Shown piece by piece: positions 9,677 through 17,328 of a stretch of DNA of 64,000 bases (position 1 is its first letter; each line of letters begins with the position of its first letter). The position numbers were made by a program, and so were the translations under genes. Source of the stretch: JAXGXJ01 sp963829545 (GTDB lineage Bacteria > Actinomycetota > Thermoleophilia > RBG-16-64-13); the NCBI GenBank assembly GCA_963829545.1, contig CAWHIX010000011.1:186001-250000 (forward strand), given 5' to 3'. Below the pieces are notes generated by a model that ran no database searches, was not told where the DNA came from, and was given only the letters and a program-made list of their open reading frames with translations.

Positions 9677-9886
9677 ATGGCCAAGGTACCGGACACACCC
9701 GAGAACATGGCCCGCTGCATCTGCGGCGGCTGCCCGTCCTACCCCGGCGAGGGAGGTTTCTTCTGCGCCAAAGGTAAGAGCCCCAAAGAGATAGCAAAAC
9801 GAGGATGTCTCTGCGGCGACTGCCCAAACTTCAAGGACTACGATCTGGCGGACGGCTACTTCTGTGCGGCTGGACCCGCCGCGTGA
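9677..9886 (+). CDS. Small cysteine-rich DUF2769-type protein
   Basis: 69 residues from ATG 9677, preceded by a near-perfect GAAGGAGGT; the open frame extends further upstream but this site decides the start. It has two similar cysteine modules, CICGGCPSYPGEGGFFCAKGK and a second CLCGDCPNFKDYDLADGYFC, suggesting a duplicated metal-binding (zinc or Fe-S) unit. The pattern matches what I know as DUF2769, found in methanogens and anaerobes, of unknown function. It is divergent from the molybdoenzyme operon across a spacer of about 370 bases, and upstream of a flavin reductase on the same strand. A redox or metal-handling role beside the molybdoenzyme is inference. Confidence 0.78.
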   Translation: MAKVPDTPENMARCICGGCPSYPGEGGFFCAKGKSPKEIAKRGCLCGDCPNFKDYDLADGYFCAAGPAA

Positions 9887-10053
9887 CGTGTTCATCAGAC
9901 ATTTCGGGATGGTGATCGGAGCAGGAACGGGCGTTTCGGCAGTCGTGAGAGAAGGAAGTCAGGGTCATGGCGATCTTGTCCCTGCGTGGCTCCTGCCGTA
10001 CCACCCTCAGCCGATCGCCCTCGGAGAGTCCGCCGAAGACATGTGACAGTGTC

Positions 10054-10835
10054 GTGGCCCTGAAGGCTCCTTCCTACAGGGCCACGACCGCTCCGGCATT
10101 GGAGACGGCCATCATTCAGCAGACATTCCCGAGTCGGCTAGTCGAGAAGATCCCTCGGGTCGCGGACATCGTCAGTTTTCGTTTCGAGCGCCCACCGGGG
10201 TACGAATATCTGGCGGGGCAATGGTTCATCGTCACGTTCTCGGGGCCTCTGGGGCCGTACACCCATCACTTCTCTCACTCCAACTCTCCTCTGGAGCCCG
10301 AATTGGAGTTCACCACCCGTCTACGCGGCTCCGAGTTCAAGAACGCGCTTGACACCCTTGCCCCCGGGGCGGAGGTGGAGTTAGAGGGCCCCTATGGCGC
10401 CTTCACGCTGCCGGGCGGCCTTGAGCGGGTGGCCTTCATCGCCGGTGGCATCGGCATCACTTGCGTACGCAGCATCTTGCGCTGGCTCGCAGACGGATAT
10501 GAGGGCCTCGGCGCTGCCCCCCGACTCCATAGTGCTGCTGTTCGCGAATCGCTCCGAAGACAGCATCCCGTTCCGCGAGGAACTGCAGCAATTGGAGGCG
10601 AGGCTCCCCGGATTGCGCGTGATCCACGTCATCAGCCAGCCCGGAAGAGGCTGGCACGGTCACCAGGGCCACATCGACCGAGATGTGCTGGATCACGAGC
10701 TACTCCGGCCGCAAGATTGGACCTACTACCTGAGCGGTCCCCCCGTCGTTTGACGCGTCCACGCACGAACAGCTCCTCGCCTGGGGAGTCGAGGCTCGCT
10801 CGATCAAGGTGGAAAGGTTCGAGGGCTACGAGTAG
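10054..10835 (+). CDS. Ferredoxin-NADP reductase-like FAD/NAD-binding oxidoreductase (two frameshifts)
   Basis: About 260 residues. An FAD-binding barrel comes first (FRFERPPGYEYLAGQWFIVTF, HHFSHSNSP), then an NAD(P)-binding domain with the nucleotide motif VAFIAGGIGITCVRSI and a C-terminal YYLSGPPSFD ... WGVEARSIKVERFEGYE. The frame breaks twice, each time in a run of six C (10517-10522 and 10739-10744); reading across restores the family sequence completely. The start is uncertain: an in-frame ATG at 9967 has only a weak ribosome site, and GTG 10054 fits the expected domain edge. No 2Fe-2S domain is attached, so it needs a separate electron partner, possibly the neighbouring enzyme. Physiological role not known. 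Confidence 0.75.
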
Positions 10836-10874
10836 ACGGAGAAGCCCCGTCGCGGCTCGAGAACGCTCCCACTG

Positions 10875-11031
10875 TCATCTGGTCAGGACGTGTCCGGGGA
10901 TCTCGATCACCAGGCGCCCAGGGGCGATCCCTGTGTCCTCGAAGACCGCTATCAGCCGGTCCACAAGGCCGGTCTCCGCTAACTCGCATCGAGAAGCATT
11001 CAGCATGAGTTGAAGTGGTGCTCCGTGCGAG
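10875..11031 (-). pseudogene. Remnant of an EAL (c-di-GMP phosphodiesterase) domain
   Basis: The last ~50 residues of a minus frame (LMLNASRCELAETGLVDRLI, then FEDTGIAPGRLVIEI) resemble the middle of EAL domains, where VNLSARQL ... ETGLDPxRLxLEITE is usual. Nothing EAL-like lies upstream or downstream and the frame stops right after, so this is a short leftover. The match is by pattern only. Confidence 0.45.
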
Positions 11032-11260
11032 CCGTCCCGCTGCTCCTTCCATACCAGCGGCGCCGACTTGAGACGTAGGGTGGCGCGCCCAGCCGGGAGG
11101 CGCGTGATCGGCGAACGGGTCACGGGAAGAAGATGCCAGAATGCAGGCTCCTTCTGCGTTCGAAGCCGCAAATGTTCGACAGAAACGTGTACCCTTAATA
11201 GGTTGTTCTCACAGGTCCGCCAAGTTGGCCCGGCTCCTCGGGCCCGATGGGAGCACACAC

Positions 11261-12268
11261 ATGTCCAGACGAATGCGCCTGAGCACGCTTGGCCGCTTGG
11301 TTGTCGCCCTGCTGCTGGGCGTGACAGTCGCCTCATCCTTGTCGGCCTGCTCCGAACCAGCGGATCCATTGACGGTGTCGTATTCCCCCTTTGAACCCAC
11401 TGCACTTGTCTGGATCGCCGAAGACCAGGGCTTTTTCGGTGAGAATGGCCTCGACGTCACCTTCAAGAAATACAACACGGGCCCAGCCGCGCTAGACGCG
11501 ATGCTTGGGGGCGAAGCGAACATCGCGGTGGGGATAGGTGAGTTCCCTGTCGTCGGAAGGGTCTTGCAGGGCCAACGCATGAGCATATTGGCGAGTATCG
11601 CGAGGAGTGAACTCATCTACACGGTCGCGCGTAAGGACCGTGGCATCGACGACGTCGAGGATCTCAAGGGAAAACGTGTGGGAACCACTTTGGGGACGAT
11701 CGCCGAGTACTTTCTCAGGTGGTCTCTCGAACTCCACGGCCTAAGCGCGAATGACGTGACCATCGTTGACGTCAAGGCGCCCGCCGATTGGGTCAACGCA
11801 GTGGTAGACGGGGAGATCGACGCAATCTGCACTGCTGAACCCTACGCGAGCTCAGCTGCGACTGCCCTGGGCTCGAACGGTGTCAAATGGTCGGCCCACG
11901 GGGAGCAGCTCATGTACGGTCTGGCCGTATCGAGCGACGAGTGGCTAGAGGAAGACTCTGATGTTCTCTCGAGATTCCTCGAGTCCTTGGTTCAAGCAGA
12001 GGAATACGCCGCCGAGAACGCTGTCCCGGCGCAGGCGATCGTGCAGAAGAGTTTGGGCCTGGACAGCGGCTATCTCGAGCAGGCATGGAGCCGGAACGAG
12101 TTCCAGCTATCGCTTGACGAGTCACTTATCGCTTCGATGGAGAACGAAGCACGCTGGATGATGCGCATCAACCTCACGAGCGAGCGGGAGATGCCCAATT
12201 TCGCCGATCAGATCCATGAGGAGGGTCTCGCCGCTACCAAGCCAGAGGCGGTGCACATCATCCGATGA
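11261..12268 (+). CDS. ABC transporter substrate-binding lipoprotein (NMT1/SsuA-like)
   Basis: 335 residues from ATG 11261. A basic N-terminus, a hydrophobic stretch and a lipobox (SSLSAC, Cys near residue 28) give a lipoprotein signal. The mature part follows the NMT1/THI5/SsuA pattern: ALVWIAEDQGFFGENGLDV, MLGGEANIAVGIGEFPVV, DLKGKRVGTTLGTIAEYFL and DAICTAEPYA. Members bind sulfonates, nitrate, aromatic acids or pyrimidine precursors; the ligand here is unknown. No permease or ATPase gene is next to it. Instead a HAMP-phosphatase gene starts 32 bases downstream on the same strand, so it may act as a periplasmic sensor for that protein. Confidence 0.85.
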   Translation: MSRRMRLSTLGRLVVALLLGVTVASSLSACSEPADPLTVSYSPFEPTALVWIAEDQGFFGENGLDVTFKKYNTGPAALDAMLGGEANIAVGIGEFPVVGRVLQGQRMSILASIARSELIYTVARKDRGIDDVEDLKGKRVGTTLGTIAEYFLRWSLELHGLSANDVTIVDVKAPADWVNAVVDGEIDAICTAEPYASSAATALGSNGVKWSAHGEQLMYGLAVSSDEWLEEDSDVLSRFLESLVQAEEYAAENAVPAQAIVQKSLGLDSGYLEQAWSRNEFQLSLDESLIASMENEARWMMRINLTSEREMPNFADQIHEEGLAATKPEAVHIIR

Positions 12269-12299
12269 ATTCCCCGCGGATATTTCCCGTGGAGCCGAC

Positions 12300-13982
12300 T
12301 TGAAGCTGAGGACTCAGTTTCTTCTAGGCGCGGCGGCTCTCCTAATGGTCCTGCTGTTGACGGCGGCCTTCTTCTTCTACGCGGGCGTCCGCGCACAGCG
12401 CTTGGAAGACCAGAGAGACATCGCCGTGTCTGCGGAAAGACGGGCAAACGATCTCGGCTATCTTTCGAACAACTACCTGCTCTACCGGGAGACGTTGCAG
12501 GTTTCGCGCTGGGAGTCTGCTCTCACGTCTCTCGCGAGCGACGTGGACCGACTCGCTCCTAGTTCACAAGAAGAGCAACTCCTGCTCGCCAGCATGAAAG
12601 ATAATATCGAGCGCCTCGATCTCGTCTTTCAGCAAGTGGTCTCGGGTGCCGGCCCGGCGTCAGGTGCGCAGGTTCCGGACTACGACCCCACCTTCCTTCA
12701 AGTCTCATGGGGCCGACTGGAAGTGCAGAACAGGCAGATCGTTTCCGATGCCACCAGGCTCCATCAGTTGCTGGCGGCAGACTTGGAGCAAGCCAATCGG
12801 ACGACCGCTCTTGTCACCCTCGTCGGGATGGGCCTCTTCGCCCTTCTTCTGCTCGGGGGCTACTTCCTGATGTACCGCCGAACGACCACCGGCCTGGCCG
12901 TTCTCCAGGCTGGAACCACGATCGTTGGCCGGGGAGACCTCGACTTCAGGATTCCAGAGACGAGACGAGATGAGATAGGCGAGCTCTCCCGCGCCTTCAA
13001 TCGGATGACAGCGGAGCTGAAGGGACTCACCGTCTCCAAGGCGGATCTCGAGAGAGAGATCGCCGAGCGCGAACTGGTCGAACAAGAGCGAGAGGTACTT
13101 CTCGCCGAGCAACAGAGACTGAGCGCGGAACTCACGAGCGTGAACCGGGAGCTGCGGGTCCAGAACGAAGTCCTCAGGACGCAGCAGGACAAGCTCGCCG
13201 CGCAGAACACGGAGCTTGAAGACGCACGAGACAAGGCCGCAAGATTGTTCGAAGAACAGCGTCTTCTGTTCGTGCGACTTCAGCAGGCTCTACTCGACAT
13301 ACCGAAGGATCTTCCCGGGGTACGCTTCGGCCACCTCTACCGGTCAGCCACCCAAGAGGCTCAAGTCGGGGGCGACTTCTACGACGTGTTCGAGGCCAAG
13401 AACGGCCAGATCGGGCTACTGATCGGGGACGTATCGGGGCATGGGATAGACGCGGCTCGTACTGCCGCACTCACCAAGGACACGATCCGCGCATTCTCGC
13501 ACCAGTTCTCGCGGCCTCACCTCGTCCTGCGCGAGACCAATCGACTCTTGATCGAGCGGAGACTGAGCGGGTTCGTCACCGTCTTCCTTGGCTTTCTTGA
13601 TCTCGAATCGGGCACCATGCTCTACTCATCGGCCGGGCACCCACCGCCCATCGTCGCCGTGGACGGGTCGGTGACTACCATCCAGTCCATCGGAGTCCCG
13701 CTGGCCGCGTTTCCCGATTCTCGATATAGGGACACTGAGAGCAGACTGGACCGGGACTCTATCGTGCTCCTCTACACTGACGGGATCACCGAGGCCCGAA
13801 AGGGAGACCGCTTCTTCGGAGAGCAGGGTCTCATCGACGCAATTCGTGAGATTCCCGATCGCTCCGTCGAAGAACTGCCCTCGATCCTGCTGCAACAGGC
13901 CCGGGCATTCTCAGGGGGACAGTTGGCAGATGACGTTGCCCTGCTCGCCGTGCACTACACGGGAGCCTCGGCTTCCGACTGA
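12300..13982 (+). CDS. Membrane sensor SpoIIE/RsbU-type PP2C phosphatase with HAMP domain
   Basis: 560 residues from a TTG at 12300 with GGAG six bases before it; the open frame extends back to 12216 over the end of the previous gene. Order: transmembrane helix (about 8-28), an extracytoplasmic helical domain of ~150 residues, a second helix (about 178-200), HAMP (TRRDEIGELSRAFNRMT), a long coiled coil (about 240-330), and a SpoIIE-type phosphatase. The metal motifs are present: VGGDFYDVF, IGDVSGHGIDAA, YTDGITEAR and ADDVALL. Such enzymes dephosphorylate anti-anti-sigma factors in partner-switching pathways. The extracytoplasmic domain and the lipoprotein encoded just upstream suggest an input from bound ligand. 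Confidence 0.87.
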   Translation: MKLRTQFLLGAAALLMVLLLTAAFFFYAGVRAQRLEDQRDIAVSAERRANDLGYLSNNYLLYRETLQVSRWESALTSLASDVDRLAPSSQEEQLLLASMKDNIERLDLVFQQVVSGAGPASGAQVPDYDPTFLQVSWGRLEVQNRQIVSDATRLHQLLAADLEQANRTTALVTLVGMGLFALLLLGGYFLMYRRTTTGLAVLQAGTTIVGRGDLDFRIPETRRDEIGELSRAFNRMTAELKGLTVSKADLEREIAERELVEQEREVLLAEQQRLSAELTSVNRELRVQNEVLRTQQDKLAAQNTELEDARDKAARLFEEQRLLFVRLQQALLDIPKDLPGVRFGHLYRSATQEAQVGGDFYDVFEAKNGQIGLLIGDVSGHGIDAARTAALTKDTIRAFSHQFSRPHLVLRETNRLLIERRLSGFVTVFLGFLDLESGTMLYSSAGHPPPIVAVDGSVTTIQSIGVPLAAFPDSRYRDTESRLDRDSIVLLYTDGITEARKGDRFFGEQGLIDAIREIPDRSVEELPSILLQQARAFSGGQLADDVALLAVHYTGASASD

Positions 13983-14009
13983 AGCCGACTGTGTGGCTCT
14001 CTTCTCCTC

Positions 14010-14970
14010 TCAGCCGGCACGGGCCGCTTCACGCTGGAGGGCGGCAGCCATGCCGTAGGCTCCGAAGTAGCTGCGCCACCGGCCCGGCCATTCAGTGTTC
14101 GTCGAACACCACGTCCTTGTCGGGGCCGGGAGCGGTGTAGACGTGAATCTGGACGTAGGGTTTGCGGACCGGGTCAAAGAACAGCCCTCTATGGAGCAGC
14201 CCGGGCGGCACGTGAGCCACTGAGACGCTGTCGACCACGAGCCTTTCGGCCTCCTCTCCCCACCACATGGAGACCTCCGCGTCGAAGTCATCGACATCGA
14301 GCGGATCGCCCCCCAGGTTGATGAGCCACATGTCCTGCAGATGCGAGTGCGTGCGCTCGGCCATGTAGTAGGGAGCGGTGATGGCGTAGTAGAAGAGGCT
14401 GAAGTTGGCTCCCTCCGGCCCCAGGCCGTCGCCGAGTACGACCATCACCTGCTTGGGCCAGACCTGTTCGGAGAGAGGCTCCCCGACGCAGGTCGTCCAG
14501 GTGTGGAAGGCCCCGCTGAGGACGCGGGGCGTGGCGAGGAGAACATCGTGGTCACCGCCGTTCCATCGCTTGGAGAATCGGGGGGCGATGAAGAAGTTCA
14601 TCCAGACGAGCGGGGTTTCGACTTCCGAGAAGGTCACGGGACCGTAGGTCAGGCCGCGGGGTATGTAGACCAGGGTGGGCACGGTGATGAGGCGCTCGGT
14701 GCTCTCTGCGCCGAGACGGAGATGCACCGTGGCCCCCAGCTGCCCCAAGTCGTCCAGATCGCTGCCGGCGAAGAGGATGAACTGGTCGCGGTCGGCCGCG
14801 CACGGCGGGTGCTCGACGGTCAGAGGCTGAGCGACGCAGTTCCAGTCAAAGGTGAGGGCGTCGCTGCCGCGGTCGCCCGTGTAGCGAATGGAGGGTGCGG
14901 TCACTGCCGGGTAGGGACTCTTTTCGACGACCTCCTCGGAAAAGAAGGCTCGGTACTTGCTCTTCTTCAT
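14010..14970 (-). CDS. Double-cupin protein (one frameshift near the C-terminus)
   Basis: The main frame (14970-14092) encodes 292 residues with two similar cupin halves. The first holds VPTLVYIPRGLTYGPVTF at about residues 95-112; the second holds ERTHSHLQDMWLI and SVAHVPPGLLHRGLFF at about 205-270. The stop at 14092 is probably an indel artefact: the next frame continues with EWPGRWRSYFGAYGMAAALQ before a TGA ending at 14010, and this reads like a true C-terminus. The second half keeps the metal-binding His pattern (H-S-H, later H); the first half looks depleted in histidines. ATG 14970 has a GGAGGGAG ribosome site. The single-cupin gene at 15142 is related and divergent. Substrate unknown. 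Confidence 0.7.
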
Positions 14971-15009
14971 GCTCCCTCCTCCAGCTGCGCGCCAAACCGC
15001 GCGCCAACC

Positions 15010-15038
15010 GTATCATTCCAGGGGCTCGGTGCCGTCAA
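15010..15038 (-). promoter_or_regulatory. Candidate promoter of the double-cupin gene
   Basis: Minus strand TTGACG (15033-15038), a 17-base spacer, then TGATAC (15010-15015), placing transcription start about 33 bases before the ATG at 14970. Confidence 0.45.
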
Positions 15039-15141
15039 GATTCACAGCCGGGCCCGTGAACGAAGACATCGACGTAGCCGCCATACCCTACTATGAGGAG
15101 CGATAGGGCGGGGACCACTCGCTTACTGTGAGGAGGAAGAC

Positions 15142-15546
15142 GTGGGCGGCAAGAAGTACGAAGGCCTCATCATGAACGATTTCAACACGGAGAGAGACGA
15201 GATAGGGACTTTGCTGTTCAGGTTCGACGACACCAAGGTGAGTGGCGTCGGCTTCTTCACCGACTGCGCCTGGGTGTGGCCGAAGGAAGACGACATCACC
15301 ATGGAGGCCGAGTCACATTCCCATGATTTCGATGAGATCGTGACTCTCTTCGGGACGAATCCGGAGGACCCGCGGGATCTGTGTGCAGAAGTCGAGTTCT
15401 GGCTGGATGACGAGAAGTACACTCTCACCAAGAGCTGCATCATCCACATACCAAGGGGACTCAAGCACTGCCCCCTGATCTTCAGGAATGTGGAGAGACC
15501 CATATTCCACTACATCGTAGGTCAGGCCGGCAGGTACGCCACGTAG
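15142..15546 (+). CDS. Single-domain cupin protein
   Basis: 134 residues from GTG 15142 with GAGGAGG six bases upstream. It contains a metal-type cupin: ESHSHDFDEIVTLFG (about residues 54-68) supplies two His and a Glu, and SCIIHIPRGLKHCPLIF (about 98-114) supplies the last His in the second motif. It shares the I/VxIPRGLxxxP block and overall size with each half of the divergent double-cupin gene at 14010-14970, so the two are probably paralogues. A function in catabolism (isomerase, hydrolase or ligand sensor) is plausible but not shown. Confidence 0.75.
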   Translation: MGGKKYEGLIMNDFNTERDEIGTLLFRFDDTKVSGVGFFTDCAWVWPKEDDITMEAESHSHDFDEIVTLFGTNPEDPRDLCAEVEFWLDDEKYTLTKSCIIHIPRGLKHCPLIFRNVERPIFHYIVGQAGRYAT

Positions 15547-15600
15547 GACGCCACCGGATCGCTGCCGGACCAAGCGCCAAGTCGCAGCGACCTTGTTCGG

Positions 15601-16356
15601 TCACCCCGTTCCCTGCTCCCGGGCATGGAAGTCAGGGTGTTTCAGGATAATATCCTGGACGTAGGTCGTGTGAGCCTCCATCACCTCAACGGCTCGGGCC
15701 GCATCTCTGTCGCGGACCGCGACAAACATGCGTTCGCGGAAATGGAGATTCTCTTGTTCATGGCGGCCGTCATCGGGACCCACGACTGGGACGAAGAGCT
15801 CCTCCCCGGATTCCCGAAGGGACTGTTGTAGCTTGTGGTTGCGCGCGGCTCTCGCGAGCGCGTCTTCATACCGCAAGTGCCAGGCGACCACCGAGGATGA
15901 GCCTTCACCCGGGAAGTGCAGCAAAGCCTCAAGCGCGTCGAGGTCTTCGGAAGTACGTCTCTGAGCCGCGAATACGGCGATGTTCCGCTGCACGATAGCG
16001 TAGAAGTCAAGCAGTCCTCTTACCTCGTCCGTGCGGGCGTTGGCCCAATTCAGCCAGCATTCTCGAAGCGCTTCCTCGCTGCTGACCCGGGGCCCGCCCT
16101 TGGACCCACGCACGATCACGAGAAACCCCTCGGCCTCCAGCGCCCGCAGCGCCACCTGCAGCGTAACAGGGGCGATGCCCAACTGACCGGACAACTCTCG
16201 CCCAGGCGGCAGCCTATCTCCTGGTACAAGTTGGCGAGTGAATATGAGCGATTTGAGGTATCGCTGGGCTTCGTCGCTCGCTCTGTTCGGTCCCGTGGGA
16301 AGGGCACTCACTTGTATGCGAGGCGAATCTGGACCGTTCCTTGTTTCCTGGTTCAT
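15601..16356 (-). CDS. FadR/GntR-family transcriptional regulator
   Basis: 251 residues. The winged helix occupies about residues 27-92 (ASDEAQRYLKSLIFTRQLVPG, GRELSGQLGIAPVTLQVALRALEAEGF). The C-terminal FCD ligand domain (about 105-240) carries the expected acidic and His residues (WHLRYEDALARAARN, VMEAHTTYVQ). It is divergent from the nitroreductase-hydantoinase operon; the spacer holds a promoter with an AT-rich inverted repeat (16415-16444), so it very likely controls that operon. An internally deleted copy of the same gene lies at 24706-24855 in the same orientation beyond the operon. Confidence 0.87.
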   Translation of the reverse strand: MNQETRNGPDSPRIQVSALPTGPNRASDEAQRYLKSLIFTRQLVPGDRLPPGRELSGQLGIAPVTLQVALRALEAEGFLVIVRGSKGGPRVSSEEALRECWLNWANARTDEVRGLLDFYAIVQRNIAVFAAQRRTSEDLDALEALLHFPGEGSSSVVAWHLRYEDALARAARNHKLQQSLRESGEELFVPVVGPDDGRHEQENLHFRERMFVAVRDRDAARAVEVMEAHTTYVQDIILKHPDFHAREQGTG

Positions 16357-16414
16357 GACCTTCGGCTCCGATAGTGGCGGGTCGAAATGTGTGCCGCGAG
16401 GGCATCGTATCAGC

Positions 16415-16444
16415 TTGACAGATTGCTCTAATTACTATTAGCAT
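16415..16444 (+). promoter_or_regulatory. Promoter with overlapping inverted repeat before the nitroreductase-hydantoinase operon
   Basis: TTGACA (16415-16420), 18-base spacer and TAGCAT (16439-16444). The spacer and -10 contain CTAAT-tact-ATTAG (16428-16432 and 16437-16441), the sort of short AT-rich palindrome GntR regulators bind. The divergent FadR-type gene starts about 60 bases away. Confidence 0.5.
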
Positions 16445-16473
16445 TATGGCAAGGATGATGCAACAGCGATAGG

Positions 16474-16584
16474 GTGGGGACCGACGGGGGCTACATCATG
16501 GGCGCCGGCGGTTCGATGGACGATAGCCGGCCCGAGAACGTTCGAGCCATGTTCGACTTCACGCGCGAATACGGGGTGTACTAA
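16474..16584 (+). pseudogene. C-terminal remnant of a uroporphyrinogen-decarboxylase-family (MtaA-like) gene
   Basis: A 36-codon frame reads GTDGGYIMGAGGSM, then DSRPENVRAMFDFTREYGVY, then stop. This is the usual C-terminal pattern of URO-D/MtaA family methyltransferases (glycine-rich GGY/FI-x-G-xG block, then PENVxAMx). Everything upstream of it is gone; the promoter at 16415-16444 now lies directly before it. A strong AAGGAGGG follows the stop. Confidence 0.55.
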
Positions 16585-16593
16585 GGAGGGAAC

Positions 16594-16677
16594 GTGTCTT
16601 TCCGGGGAACAGATCGCGTGGCGGGCGAGACGTCGGTGGAGTACATCGCCAATCACGTGTGCCTGCCGACGGGTTGA
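16594..16677 (+). CDS. Very short ORF (27 codons) with strong ribosome site
   Basis: GTG 16594 is seven bases after AAGGAGG and the frame ends at 16677, 22 bases before the nitroreductase start. The peptide (begins MSFRGTDRVAGETSVEY) has normal codon use but no family match. It may be the truncated head of a lost gene between the URO-D remnant and the nitroreductase, or a small leader peptide. Confidence 0.3.
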   Translation: MSFRGTDRVAGETSVEYIANHVCLPTG

Positions 16678-16699
16678 CACACAGAAAACGGAGGCATCG

Positions 16700-17328
16700 A
16701 TGCAAACAGAGGAATCGGGTCTCGCGAAGCCCGAAACCATCCGGCTCCCGGAACCGCGTACGGTCGGAGGCAAGGGCCTTCTGGAAGCGATCAAGGAACG
16801 TCATTCAACGAGAGAGTACAGCACCGTTGCGCTGTCGCCTCAGGAACTATCGGACATCTTGTGGGTGGCGGCCGGCTTCACCCGCGAGCATGCAGGCAGG
16901 GGTATCCACACGCCCGGGAGCCACGCAGCACCTGTGGCCCACAACTGGCAGGAGGTCAGCGTCTACGTAGCGCTCCGGCAGGGGCTGTATCTGTACGATG
17001 CTGCGAACAACCAACTGGCGGGCGTTCTGTCGGATGACATCCGTCACTTCACCGCGCACGAGGAGCAGCCGTTTGTACTGGACGTTCCGATCATCCTCAT
17101 CTACGTGGCCGACTTTGAGCGGATGGAGGACGCAAGCGAATGGGACAGGGGCGTCTTCCCCTGGGCCGATTCGGCGGTCATGGCCGAGAACGTCTACCTC
17201 TACTGCGCCTCTGCCGGTCTTGCCACGGTCTGTCGCGCCAAGTTCGAGCGGGCGCCGCTCGCCCAGGCCATGGGCTTGGTCCGAACCAACTCGTCACGTT
17301 CTCCCAGCCTGTGGGGTACCAGGCGTGA
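16700..17328 (+). CDS. Nitroreductase-family flavoprotein (SagB/ThcOx-like; one frameshift near the end)
   Basis: About 209 residues from ATG 16700 behind ACGGAGGC. The FMN-binding start motif ERHSTREYS is near residue 35, followed by ELSDILWVAAGF, the central PAPVAHNW-like segment, and GVFPWADSAVMAENVYLYCASAGLAT, the usual mid-domain block. One indel near 17275-17285 breaks the frame; the next frame then supplies GPNQLVTFSQPVGYQA and a TGA at 17326-17328, matching the normal family end (xxPVGYP). That TGA overlaps the GTG of the hydantoinase gene (GTGA), implying translational coupling. It is likely an FMN-dependent NAD(P)H reductase working on an intermediate in the same pathway; substrate unknown. 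Confidence 0.8.
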
